From positions 186,001-250,000 of the forward strand of contig CAWHZY010000021.1 in NCBI GenBank assembly GCA_963833955.1: a stretch of 64,000 nucleotides of DNA, given 5' to 3'. This document shows, one piece after another, positions 29,727 through 37,208 of the stretch. How positions within the stretch are numbered: position 1 is the first letter of the stretch; the number at the start of each line of letters is the position of its first letter. The notes under the pieces are model-generated. The model made no database searches. It was not told where the DNA came from and saw nothing but the letters and a program-made list of their open reading frames with translations. Both the position numbers and the translations under genes were made by a program. Origin of the DNA: Roseiarcus sp963833955 (GTDB lineage Bacteria; Pseudomonadota; Alphaproteobacteria; Rhizobiales; Beijerinckiaceae).

Positions 29727-30122
29727 GTGAGCAAGTCAGAACTGAAGTGGAGCGAGAAGCAGGAGGATGCGGATTTCGACGCCGCGTTCCAATATCTTTC
29801 GCTTCTGTGTTCCGACAGGAAAGCCCACGCGCTCGTCAAAAGCCTTCGCGGTTCCAAGCTCCTCGAACATGCGGCGAAGGATTTGTTGCGCGCCGCCGAA
29901 CTCCCGCTTCTGCCGCGTGACGATCCGCATGTGGACGAAGACCTGAAGCGCATTCAAAAAGCAAAGCCCCTCGCGCCGGTCCTCCTCGTTCGCGGAGACA
30001 TGGCGAATGATCGGCCTCTCACCGTCGCGGACGGCTATCATCGAATCTGCGCAGTCGTTTATTTCGACGAGAGCGCGCCTGTTCGCTGCCGGGTCGCCGA
30101 CATAGCCGCCAGAAGTGCGTGA
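29727..30122 (+). CDS. conserved hypothetical protein (ParB-like DGYHR motif)
   Basis: A 131-residue protein. The most likely start is GTG 29727 (MSKSELKWSEKQEDADFDAAF); an in-frame GTG lies upstream at 29664. LLCSDRKAHALVK and a C-terminal VADGYHRICAVVYFDE are strongly conserved in relatives I recall. The DGYHR motif resembles the DGxHR/DGNHR signature of ParB-like domains, but no partner domain is present. Its TGA overlaps the ATG of the MgtC gene. Function unknown. Confidence 0.75.
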   Translation: MSKSELKWSEKQEDADFDAAFQYLSLLCSDRKAHALVKSLRGSKLLEHAAKDLLRAAELPLLPRDDPHVDEDLKRIQKAKPLAPVLLVRGDMANDRPLTVADGYHRICAVVYFDESAPVRCRVADIAARSA

Positions 30123-30922
30123 TGGACTTTCGATCGTTCCTTGGCGAGCCGATGGGGCAGAGCTCGCTCCAACTCGCCGAGCTCGCTCTCGCCTTCGTTC
30201 TGAGCGCGTCGATCGGCCTCGAGCGCGAAATTCGCCAGAAGAGCGCCGGCCTGCGCACCTATACGCTCGTCGGCTTCTCGTCCGCGCTCGTGATGTTGGT
30301 CTCCAAATACGGCTTCACCAACATCCTCGAATCTGGCCGGGTGGTGCTCGATCCTTCGCGTATCGCGGCGCAGATCGTTTCGGGCATCGGCTTCATCGGC
30401 GGCGGCCTCATTTTTGTTCGCAAGGATATCGTTCGGGGTCTGACGACGGCGGCGACCGTCTGGTTGACCGCCGCGGTCGGCATGGCCTGCGGAGCCGGAC
30501 TTCCGATCCTGGCCATCGCAGTCACCTTTGGCCATTTCGTCGTGGTCTTCGTGTTTCCCTCCATCGAGCGCCGGCTGCCAAAATCCCGTTGGGCCCCGTC
30601 GTCGCTGCAGATTTCCTATCAGGACGGCCGCGGCGTCCTTCGTGAGGTGCTTGCGTGTTGCACCGGTAGCGAGTTCGCGGTCAGTCGCGTGCAGGTCGAG
30701 CGGGATCCTACCCAGGAGGTCGGCGCCGCGCGCGGGCTCGGCCAGGACATTTCGACCTCCGAAGAGGCCGGCGGCGGCAATTGGACTGCGCCAAAGGGCG
30801 TCGTCACGCTGCGTGTCGAGGTTCGCGGCGCGAAGTCGGTCGCCCGGCTCGCCGAGCGCTTGAGCGAGATCCCCGGCGTGACTTCAGTTCAAATGGGCGA
30901 CGGCAATCTTATTACCGACTGA
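30122..30922 (+). CDS. MgtC/SapB family membrane protein
   Basis: A 266-residue inner-membrane protein with 4-5 helices: SLQLAELALAFVLSASIGLEREIRQK, RTYTLVGFSSALVMLVSKYG, the conserved SGIGFIGGGLIFVRKDIVRGLTTAATVWLTAAVG, and PILAIAVTFGHFVVVFVFP. The C-terminal 120 residues form a soluble ACT-like domain. MgtC proteins modulate the F-ATPase or help growth at low Mg2+ in other bacteria; here only family membership is certain. Start ATG 30122 overlaps the preceding stop. Confidence 0.86.
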   Translation: MDFRSFLGEPMGQSSLQLAELALAFVLSASIGLEREIRQKSAGLRTYTLVGFSSALVMLVSKYGFTNILESGRVVLDPSRIAAQIVSGIGFIGGGLIFVRKDIVRGLTTAATVWLTAAVGMACGAGLPILAIAVTFGHFVVVFVFPSIERRLPKSRWAPSSLQISYQDGRGVLREVLACCTGSEFAVSRVQVERDPTQEVGAARGLGQDISTSEEAGGGNWTAPKGVVTLRVEVRGAKSVARLAERLSEIPGVTSVQMGDGNLITD

Positions 30923-30928
30923 GCGCCG

Positions 30929-31327
30929 TCAGTAGATGAGTTTGCTTGCGGCGACCGACGCGCGCTTGGCGAACTTTTCGACGATCGCCTTCAGTTCCGG
31001 GTCTCGGATGAGCGAGATCGCCTTCTCGGGATCGACCCACTGAACCACCCGCTGTCCGAATTCGGGCCAGGTCGCGCTTTGCCTTCTCACCAGCAGCGGG
31101 AAGATCTTGACCTCATAGTCCGGGTCGGCGTCGTTCTCACCCGCCGTCTTCTTGTATCGGAAAACGCCGATCGCTCGCGCGCCGATCTTCCCCCTCACGC
31201 CCGCTTCCTCGAACGCCTCGCGCGCAGCCGACTTCGAAGGCGTGAGCCGCTTGATCGGCCAACCCTTGGGCACGATCCATCGCCGTGATTGTCGCGTGGT
31301 CACGACGAGGATCTCCAGCGCCGCCAT
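30929..31327 (-). CDS. Nudix hydrolase
   Basis: A 132-residue hydrolase of nucleoside diphosphate-linked compounds, in the diphosphoinositol/diadenosine-type group. The Nudix box is seen as PKGWPIKRLTPSKSAAREAFEEAGV, near residues 20-44, with the catalytic REAFEEAG. VTTRQSRRWIVPKGWP precedes it. The same frame upstream of the ATG (31327) encodes QYGALPYRF, conserved in homologs, but no usable start codon precedes it, so the true N-terminus could have been lost or a frameshift may lie upstream. It is convergent with the MgtC gene, 6 bases apart. Confidence 0.78.
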   Translation of the reverse strand: MAALEILVVTTRQSRRWIVPKGWPIKRLTPSKSAAREAFEEAGVRGKIGARAIGVFRYKKTAGENDADPDYEVKIFPLLVRRQSATWPEFGQRVVQWVDPEKAISLIRDPELKAIVEKFAKRASVAASKLIY

Positions 31328-31685
31328 GGACGTGAACCGATAGGGCAGGGCGCCGTATTGGACGCGGACTGCCGGCCCAGCCCTTCGTTTTTTTGGCTTG
31401 CGGGGGATGATCGAATCTCCGGCGACTCGCGCTTTAACGCGTTCTAGCTCGCATAGTTACGAATGAGGGAAAATAAAAGCCCCGCGCCAATTCGAACGAC
31501 CGCGTTCCGGGCAAGTTCGGGTTGGATCGGCGCCAGTTCATTTTGCCGAGGGCTTGCAAGCGACGCCTGTCACGGCGGAAGCCCGCTTTCCCGGCAAGTC
31601 TCGATGACCGAATCATAGACCGTCGCGTCGCGCGCGGCGACGCGCGACCAGTTGCGCCCCTTCGACCGCGGCGAAGATCGCGCTC

Positions 31686-31803
31686 ATACCAGGACGCGAT
31701 GATCGGAACCGATCATCGCCTTATGGCCGAAGCGCGAATGCGCGCCCCAAGCCGTTGCGCGGGTTTGAGCGCGATGAGTCGCGCTCAAACAGAATTGGTA
31801 TAA
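31686..31803 (+). repeat. dispersed repeat with two palindromes, copy 1
   Basis: A 117-base sequence nearly identical (about nine bases in ten) to 55810-55926. The first palindrome is GCGATGATCGG-aa-CCGATCATCGC (11-bp arms). A 45-base linker follows (GCCGAAGCGCGAATGCGCGC inside). The second palindrome is TTTGAGCGCGA-tga-GTCGCGCTCAAA. The copies end GTATAA. Small, non-coding, palindrome-bearing and intergenic, it resembles a REP/BIME-type element. Confidence 0.75.
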
Positions 31804-31807
31804 GATG

Positions 31808-31845
31808 TCGAGGTTGCGTACCTGTCGTGAGGTAGGCAACCTCGA
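31808..31845. other. strong 16-bp hairpin next to repeat copy 1
   Basis: TCGAGGTTGCGTACCT, a six-base loop (GTCGTG), then AGGTAGGCAACCTCGA form a stem with 15 of 16 pairs. No T-tract follows, so it is not a simple terminator. It begins five bases after the dispersed repeat and may be part of a longer element. Confidence 0.55.
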
Positions 31846-31914
31846 TCGAACAGGAGACGACTGGATGGCTGAGCATTTGCTAATCGGAAATGGCTAAATC
31901 GGGTTGGGAGACTC

Positions 31915-31956
31915 TGCTCTCGCTCTCGCTCTCGCTCTCGCTCTCGCTCTCGCTCG
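31915..31956. repeat. hexanucleotide microsatellite (CTCGCT)n
   Basis: About 6.5 tandem copies of GCTCTC/CTCGCT, pure, within a non-coding stretch. Being six bases long, changes in copy number would not alter a reading frame. In one minus frame it encodes alternating Arg-Glu. Confidence 0.9.
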
Positions 31957-32174
31957 CGGGCGCGGGCCGGGACGGGCTCGGGAATGCTGTAATTCCAGAA
32001 TCGATCGACATTATCTTGCGCAAAAACGAAATACAAGCTACAATCGTCGGCAATGGCAGACTGGACCGCCTTAAGCTCCGCGATCGGGACGACGCGTTCC
32101 ATGAAGCCGCCCGCGTCTCGCTTTTACAACCAGAACGGGTAGCCGGCGATTGGGGAGAAGTCTCTTGTTTGAAT

Positions 32175-32275
32175 CGGCTGTAACCCATTGAAAAGTCCCG
32201 ATTCGAAAAAATAAACGTTAGTAAATGAAAGCACTTTTACTAACGTTTAGGCGCGTTTATGGGCGTTTAATTGCC
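32175..32275 (+). repeat. AT-rich element with 13-bp inverted repeat, copy A
   Basis: It contains CGGCTGTAACCCATTGAAAA, then CGAAAAAATAAACGTTAG, then a perfect inverted repeat: AAACGTTAGTAAA (32213-32225), 10 bases, TTTACTAACGTTT (32236-32248). A second such element is at 38021-38130 in the opposite orientation. The sequence is much more AT-rich than its neighbours. It looks like a protein-binding (iteron or recombinase) site. Confidence 0.7.
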
Positions 32276-32319
32276 TTTATTTGAAATCGTATTCGCGCTT
32301 GAGGTTGTGTCTGCCCGCG

Positions 32320-33159
32320 TCAGCCGCCCCGACGCATCAGCATGCCTCGCGCCGGATCATAGGCGATCACCGCTGCGCCCAGGAACGCGGCCGTGCATCC
32401 CGCAACGACGGCGAGCGCCAGCCAATTGACCTGCTGGTAGAAGGCAAAGCGGATGAGCTCCACCGAATAGGTGAAAGGATTCAGCCGGCAGACTGTCGCC
32501 AGCCACGGGCTTCCCTCCTGCACGCGCCAGAGCGGATAAAGCGCCGAGGATGCGAAGAACATGGGAAAAATGACGAAGTTCATCACCCCCGCGAAGTTCT
32601 CCAGTTGTCTGATGAGCGACGACAACAACATCCCGAGCGCGCCAAGCATTAGGCCGGACAACGCGAGCGCCGGCAGAATTGTGAGGTAACCCCACCAGGT
32701 CGGCGGCTCGATCTCCCAGAAATAAGCGATGATAAGAAAGGCATAGACTTGCAAAATCGAAACAGCGACGCCCGCGATCAGCTTCGAGGTCAGGAGAAAC
32801 CAGCGCGGCGCGGGACTGACCAGCAGCATGCGCATGCTGCCCACTTCGCGGTCGTAGACCATCGACAGCGAAGATTGCATCCCATTGAAGAGCTGGATCA
32901 TCGCGATCAGCCCCGGGGCGATATAGACCTCGTAGAGAACATAGGTGTCATAGGGCGGCATGATCGACACGCCGAGCGTTTGCCGAAATCCGGCGGCGAA
33001 AATGAACAGCCAGACCAGCGGGCGCACCAGCGCGGAAATGAAGCGCTCACGCTGGTGGAGAAAGCGCAGGCTCTCGCGCCATACGATGCCGTAGAGGCAG
33101 ATCAGGCGCTGCGTCCAGCCGAACGGTCGGTCACCCTCAAGGACGGCGTCGCTCACCAT
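32320..33159 (-). CDS. ABC-2 type permease of a PQQ-linked ABC system
   Basis: A 279-residue inner-membrane permease with six helices, including SALVRPLVWLFIFAAGF, ISILQVYAFLIIAYF-like, ALALSGLMLGALGMLLSSL and FVIFPMFFASSALYP. Starts MVSDAVLEGDRPFGWTQRL. It belongs with the ATPase gene (start overlap of 7 bases) and two upstream exported proteins. The order binding protein, beta-propeller, ATPase, permease is that of the conserved ABC cluster tied to PQQ-dependent alcohol dehydrogenases (TIGRFAM PQQ_ABC series, PedC-type permease). The cargo is unknown. Confidence 0.84.
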   Translation of the reverse strand: MVSDAVLEGDRPFGWTQRLICLYGIVWRESLRFLHQRERFISALVRPLVWLFIFAAGFRQTLGVSIMPPYDTYVLYEVYIAPGLIAMIQLFNGMQSSLSMVYDREVGSMRMLLVSPAPRWFLLTSKLIAGVAVSILQVYAFLIIAYFWEIEPPTWWGYLTILPALALSGLMLGALGMLLSSLIRQLENFAGVMNFVIFPMFFASSALYPLWRVQEGSPWLATVCRLNPFTYSVELIRFAFYQQVNWLALAVVAGCTAAFLGAAVIAYDPARGMLMRRGG

Positions 33160-33932
33160 TCGCCTCCTTCCCTGCCGTCGCCCGTCAACGACGTGAACGC
33201 CTCACCGATTGAGCGCGCGCCCGCGTCGCCAATAATGGAACGGGACGGGCCGTTCGCGAGCACGCGCCCCTTGTGCAGCACAACAACCTGGTCTTCATCG
33301 CGGATCTCGTCGACGAGATGGGTCGCCCAAAGAACGCCTATGCCTTCGTCAGCGACAAGGGCGCGTACGACCGCGAGGATGCCGGCGCGCGCCTTGATGT
33401 CGAGTCCCGCCGTCGGCTCATCGAGCAGCAACATGCGCGGCCGGTGCAGGAGCGCCCGCGCGATCTCGACCCGCCGCATCTGACCGCCGGAAAGGAACCG
33501 CACCTTGTCGCTGGCCCGGTCGGCGAGACCTACGCGGGCGAGTTGGATCGCTCCTCGCTCGCGCGTTTCACGCGCGCCGATGCCATGCAGAGCGCCATGA
33601 TAGGCAAGATTTTGCGCGACGCTTAGGTCGGGATCAAGCGTGCGCTGCTGAAAGACGACCCCGAGCTGCGCGAGAGCCGCGCCGCTATTGCGCGCGACGT
33701 CGCGACCGAAAATGCGCACGGCTCCCGACCGGCTCACATAAAGATGCGTAACCACCGAGAATAGCGTGCTCTTGCCGGCGCCGTTCAAGCCCAAGAGCAC
33801 GGTGAAACTCGCTGGCGCGACGTCGAAGCTTACCTCATCCAGAGCGATCCGGGCGCCATAGGCGTGCGACACCTTCTCGACCGAGAGCGCGCTGACGGCC
33901 GCCTTCGGCACGACGTCGGCAGCGACTGTCAT
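33153..33932 (-). CDS. ABC transporter ATP-binding protein, PQQ-dependent alcohol dehydrogenase system
   Basis: A 259-residue ATPase. Walker A is LLGLNGAGKST (near 46-56), the signature is FLSGGQMRR, and Walker B is RMLLLDEPTAGLD. The N-terminus MTVAADVVPKAAVSALSVEKVSHAYG matches the quinoprotein-linked subgroup. ATG 33932 overlaps the propeller gene stop (ATGA), and its own stop overlaps the permease start. It energises the permease next door, probably in export (ABC-2 permease). Confidence 0.86.
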   Translation of the reverse strand: MTVAADVVPKAAVSALSVEKVSHAYGARIALDEVSFDVAPASFTVLLGLNGAGKSTLFSVVTHLYVSRSGAVRIFGRDVARNSGAALAQLGVVFQQRTLDPDLSVAQNLAYHGALHGIGARETRERGAIQLARVGLADRASDKVRFLSGGQMRRVEIARALLHRPRMLLLDEPTAGLDIKARAGILAVVRALVADEGIGVLWATHLVDEIRDEDQVVVLHKGRVLANGPSRSIIGDAGARSIGEAFTSLTGDGREGGEW

Positions 33933-34904
33933 TGCTTCGAGATCGCGACGCCCCAAGGAAACGAACCGACGGCAATCGATTTGATCACCTTCAGCGCGGC
34001 CACATCGATGACAGAAACGTCGTTGGAGACGCCGTTGGTCGACAACAGATACTTGCCGTCCGGCGTGAGCTCCAGTTGCCAGACGCGCTGCCCGACCAGC
34101 AGATATTTGATCACCTTTTTGGTGGCCTGGTCGATAACCGCAACGCGATTGGCGGGACCGAGCGCGACGAAGCCGAGCTTGGCGTCGGCGCTGAAACGGA
34201 TGCCGACCGGCTGGATCAGCTCCTTCGCGAGCCCCGGCACTTCAAACGTGATCGTATGCGCGATCACGTGCTTGACCGGGTCGATGACGCTGATTGTTCC
34301 GCCGACCTCGGACGACACCCACAGCTCCGAGCCGTCCTTGGTGTATTCGGCGTAGCGTGGACGGGGAGGCACAAGAATGTTGGCCACCGACTTCTTGTTC
34401 CGCCAGTCGATGAGGTGAGCCATGCTCGTCGTTTCGGAGGTGTTGACGACGATCGAGCCATCAGGACTGACAGCCACGCCCTCCGGCTCGACGCCGACTG
34501 GAAATTCGCTCACCACCTTGCGGGTCGCGGTGTCGATGGCGGTCAATAGCGCGTCGTTCTCGTTGGCGACAAAGACGAGCTTCCCGTCCGGACTCACGCG
34601 CAATTGCTCGGGGTCGGGCCCCGAGGGCAATTCGCCAACTTCCTTCAAGGTCTTTGTGTCGATAACTGCGATCGTATCGTCGTCGCCAAGGCAAACGAAC
34701 ATCAGCGCGTCATCCTTGGTCAACGCAATGCCGCGCGGCCTTTGGCCGGTCTTGACCGTACGCGTGACCTCGAGCTTGTCGAGATCGATGATAGAGATCG
34801 AATTGCCCTTCTCGTTGGTGACATAGGCGGTCGTCGCGTGGGCCGAACCCGAGAGCGCCCAAAAGCCTGCCAGGAGAGTCTAAAGAAACGCCGCGGCGCG
34901 TCAT
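33929..34904 (-). CDS. PQQ-associated YVTN beta-propeller protein, N-terminal frameshift
   Basis: A secreted or periplasmic seven-blade propeller, about 325 residues. Blade repeats such as YVTNEKGNSISIIDLDKLEV, VSPDGKLVFVANENDA and TPDGKYLLSTNGVSNDVSVID are visible. The ATG at 34904 begins MTRRGVSL; near 34880 an extra base breaks the frame, after which TLLAGFWALSGSAHATTAYVT completes the signal peptide and first blade. The family co-occurs with PQQ alcohol dehydrogenases and ABC genes. It overlaps the ATPase gene by four bases. Role unproven, perhaps binding of a cofactor or substrate in the periplasm. Confidence 0.83.
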
Positions 34905-34909
34905 ATTTT

Positions 34910-36163
34910 TCACTGGAGTTTGCATTTGGTCTCCGGCCTGTCGAAGCCGAGGGTGTCGAGTTCGGACGTCTGATGCAGGAAGCCTTCCTGGGGTGAAACC
35001 GAGACGGTGCCTCGCCCGTCGGTAAGCAGGATTGGTTGACGAAGCTGCTGATTCCAGGGGCGCAAGGTGAGTCCCTGCCCCTTGAATGCGCCGAGCGTAA
35101 AGCTTGGCGAAAGAAGGTCGTCCTGGATCGCCTTGGGGTCGCCGGATTTGGTGTGCGCGACCGCGTCGCCGATCAAGCGCATGGCCTCCCAAGCCTGGTT
35201 GTCGCGCGCACTCATGCCGCGTTTGAACGTGCGCTGGAAGCGGTTCTGCAACTGAACCGCGCCCCAGAATTCGTGAGAAGGGTCCCAACTCACGGGCCGC
35301 AACCCCGCGGAGCCGACGACCGGCCGGGCATCCCAGGTGCGATAGGGCAGAAAACCGGCGAAGACCTCGCTTTCGTCGGCCGCGACGAGCACGTCGTAAT
35401 CAGGTGCGTTTTGCGTGAACACCGGCATCTGCCGCTGAACCTGAACGCTGCCGGAGTCCGAGCGCCGGCCTCCGCCCGTATCCTGGTACACGCGCTCCTC
35501 GACAATTTTGGCGCCGAATTTCTTCGCCGATCGCCGATAAGCTTCAGCGAGCAATTGGTCCTGCGGATGCGATCCGACCACGAGGAGCCAACGCCTCCAC
35601 TGCTTCCAAATCAGATATTGCGCGAGCCCATCGGTGAGCATCGATCGAGTCGGGCTGACGTGAATCACATTGGCGCGGCAGTCCTCCTCGCGCAGACGAT
35701 CGTCGGGCGCGCCGGCATTGAAGACGAGTACGCCAGAGGCGCGCGCGCGGTCTGCGATGGAGAGAACTTCCGCAGGAGGGAGGTCGACAATGAAAAGCCG
35801 CACACCATCGTCGATCATGCCCTTTAGCGACGCCATCGGATCCTCGCCGGGCGTGAGCTTCGCGTCGACAACGGAGAAGGATTGGTCGAGAAAGCGCCCA
35901 GTGGTGTTGTTGTCGTCCATCGCCATGCGCGCGCCGGCGACAAAGTCGTCCGCGGGGGGGATATCAAGGATAGAGACCGTGTCGCGCGGATGCGCCTCGC
36001 GAATGACGCCGACTTTGACTACGAGGGGGTCCGCGGCTGCCGACTGGCCGAGCGCCGCGCATAGAGCGAAAGCGACAACGAAAAGGGCGCACAGCGCCTT
36101 CAATTCATGCGAGCCAGAGGAAACGCGGAACGATCGGTTAAGCGTTGCTTGAGACGTGAACAT
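34910..36163 (-). CDS. ABC transporter substrate-binding protein, PQQ-dependent alcohol dehydrogenase system
   Basis: A 417-residue periplasmic binding protein of the branched-chain amino acid type. The signal peptide is in HELKALCALFVVAFALCAAL; the start MFTSQATLNRSFRVSSGS is taken at 36163, since the upstream frame continues without family features. The lobe sequences GVIREAHPRDTVSILDIPP, MAMDDNNTTGRF and VIHVSPTRSMLTDGLAQY are characteristic of this quinoprotein-linked group. It ends five bases before the propeller gene. The ligand is unknown. Confidence 0.84.
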   Translation of the reverse strand: MFTSQATLNRSFRVSSGSHELKALCALFVVAFALCAALGQSAAADPLVVKVGVIREAHPRDTVSILDIPPADDFVAGARMAMDDNNTTGRFLDQSFSVVDAKLTPGEDPMASLKGMIDDGVRLFIVDLPPAEVLSIADRARASGVLVFNAGAPDDRLREEDCRANVIHVSPTRSMLTDGLAQYLIWKQWRRWLLVVGSHPQDQLLAEAYRRSAKKFGAKIVEERVYQDTGGGRRSDSGSVQVQRQMPVFTQNAPDYDVLVAADESEVFAGFLPYRTWDARPVVGSAGLRPVSWDPSHEFWGAVQLQNRFQRTFKRGMSARDNQAWEAMRLIGDAVAHTKSGDPKAIQDDLLSPSFTLGAFKGQGLTLRPWNQQLRQPILLTDGRGTVSVSPQEGFLHQTSELDTLGFDRPETKCKLQ

Positions 36164-36484
36164 TCCGCGGGGCGAGTCCTTTTCATCGAAGCGCCTTGCA
36201 GAGGCTAACCGTAGCGTCAGCACCGTTTCGAGGCATGCGACGGTTAGATGCTTCCTCCGGGCGAGAAGCCCCCGCGGCCCCCGGCCTCATCCGTAGGTAG
36301 GTTTAGTGAGAATTCGACGACGCCTGCTCGAGCGGCTCGTCGAGGCGTTCATCACCCGGGAAAGGACCGGGGATAGCTAGACTCGACGCTATGGAGATTG
36401 GCCCGCGCACCGGCTCTATGGCTTGCTTGGCGGCCTTCGCTCCACGTTCGTCCGCCCTATAAAGGCGGGCCGGCCGGCCGATTG
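36164..36484. other. spacer between pqqA and ABC operon
   Basis: About 320 bases downstream of pqqA and upstream of the binding protein gene, on the minus strand. I find no pqqB-like or other coding sequence. The short hairpin CCGCC-tttata-GGGCGG near 36462-36477, just after the pqqA stop, may be a processing or attenuation site but lacks a clear T-run. Confidence 0.4.
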
Positions 36485-36562
36485 TTACATCTCGGCCGAC
36501 AGATAAGCCGTGACTTCCATGCCAGCGCAAACCTCGACAACCACAGGCACATTCCAAACCAT
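36485..36562 (-). CDS. pqqA: coenzyme PQQ precursor peptide PqqA, 25 residues
   Basis: The tiny substrate peptide from which PQQ is built. Reading the minus strand from ATG 36562 gives M-V-W-N-V-P-V-V-V and then EVCAGMEVTAYLSAEM before TAA. Glu16 and Tyr20, the pair cross-linked and excised to form PQQ, are spaced E-x3-Y and sit at the same positions as in Methylobacterium PqqA; Cys12 and Gly14 in EVCAGMEVTAY are also conserved. The ribosome site AAGGAG is 9 bases upstream (36571-36576). It is divergent from the cytochrome c gene and upstream of the PQQ-linked ABC operon. No pqqB-E are nearby. The product is shorter at its C-terminus than usual. Confidence 0.9.
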   Translation of the reverse strand: MVWNVPVVVEVCAGMEVTAYLSAEM

Positions 36563-36802
36563 GGATCTAACTCCTTGAGTTTCTCTCCTCGTGGGCCCAT
36601 TCCGGTCCCACCGGGGCATACGTAGCATCGCGCGCCGGCTTCGTCACGTGCTTTGAACCGTCGATCAGGGCGCCGAACCTCGGCGGTGTTCACAAACGGA
36701 CACCCCTATCCCTGGAGCGGCGCGATTGCTAAATCACGATCCTCGCGACGGCTGCGCTTCGCAGTGGGGCCGGCTCGGGATGGTGAGATCCGGGAGGACA
36801 AT
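36563..36802. promoter_or_regulatory. divergent promoter region of pqqA and cytochrome c
   Basis: 240 bases between the two divergent starts. A GGGAGG ribosome site (36792-36797) serves the cytochrome gene. Joint control of PQQ precursor and a cytochrome would make sense in methanol oxidation, but no operator can be defined by eye. Confidence 0.4.
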
Positions 36803-37192
36803 GTGAAGTTGTTGAGTTTTTCGCTTGCGGGGGCGGGGCTCCTTGCTTCGATGGGCGTGGCGATGGCGCAGGACGCCGCGGCTGGGGAGAAAGTCTTCGC
36901 CAAGTGCAAGATCTGTCATCAGATCGGCGAGGGCGCCAAGAACATGGTCGGGCCGGTGCTTAGCGGCGTCGTCGGCCGCAAGGCTGGCTCGTATCCGGGT
37001 TACCACTATTCCGACGCCAACAAGAACTCAGGCATCACCTGGGATGAGGCGACTCTCAGGGAATACCTCAGAGATCCGAAAGCCAAGGTCCCTGGAACCA
37101 AGATGGTCTTTCCCGGCCTGAAATCCGATGACGATATCGCCAATGTCATCGCCTACCTCAAACAGTTCGGTCCCGACGGCAAGAAGATCTGA
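36803..37192 (+). CDS. class I c-type cytochrome
   Basis: A periplasmic electron carrier of 129 residues. It has a signal peptide (MKLLSFSLAGAGLLASMGVAMA, cleaved near 22), a haem-binding CKICH (Cys35, Cys38, His39), and axial Met101 in GTKMVFPGL. Its length and fold markers (YPGYHYSDANKNSGITWDE) resemble cytochrome c2/c550, the kind that receives electrons from the methanol dehydrogenase cytochrome and passes them to oxidase. The start is GTG 36803 with GGGAGG upstream. It is convergent with the HisA-like gene. Confidence 0.88.
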   Translation: MKLLSFSLAGAGLLASMGVAMAQDAAAGEKVFAKCKICHQIGEGAKNMVGPVLSGVVGRKAGSYPGYHYSDANKNSGITWDEATLREYLRDPKAKVPGTKMVFPGLKSDDDIANVIAYLKQFGPDGKKI

Positions 37193-37208
37193 TCGCCGCC
37201 GGGCTTTT

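Larger units (their letters stand above)
31328..32319. other. repeat-rich gap of about 1 kb
   Basis: No secure gene. From left: a Lys/Arg-rich stretch possibly belonging to the Nudix N-terminus; a 117-base dispersed repeat (31686-31803); a strong hairpin (31808-31845); a hexamer microsatellite (31915-31956); and an AT-rich element (32175-32275) related to one at 38.1 kb. The minus frame around 32102-31990 encodes MERVVPIAELKAVQSAIADD, protein-like but running into the microsatellite as an Arg-Glu repeat, so it may be a gene remnant. Confidence 0.5.

Noticed and set aside
31915..31956. CRISPR array or phase-variable coding tract
   Set aside because: The unit is six bases with no spacers, so it is a microsatellite; it lies in no secure gene and its length cannot shift a frame.
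31785..32102. 105-codon minus frame containing Arg-Glu repeats
   Set aside because: Half of it is the translated microsatellite; the rest resembles protein but has no recognised family. Kept only as a possible remnant in the gap description.
36462..36477. Terminator after pqqA
   Set aside because: Only a five-base stem without a T-run; too weak to call.
36303..36557. Minus-strand 84-codon frame overlapping pqqA
   Set aside because: It is out of frame with the PqqA peptide, which shows all diagnostic residues.
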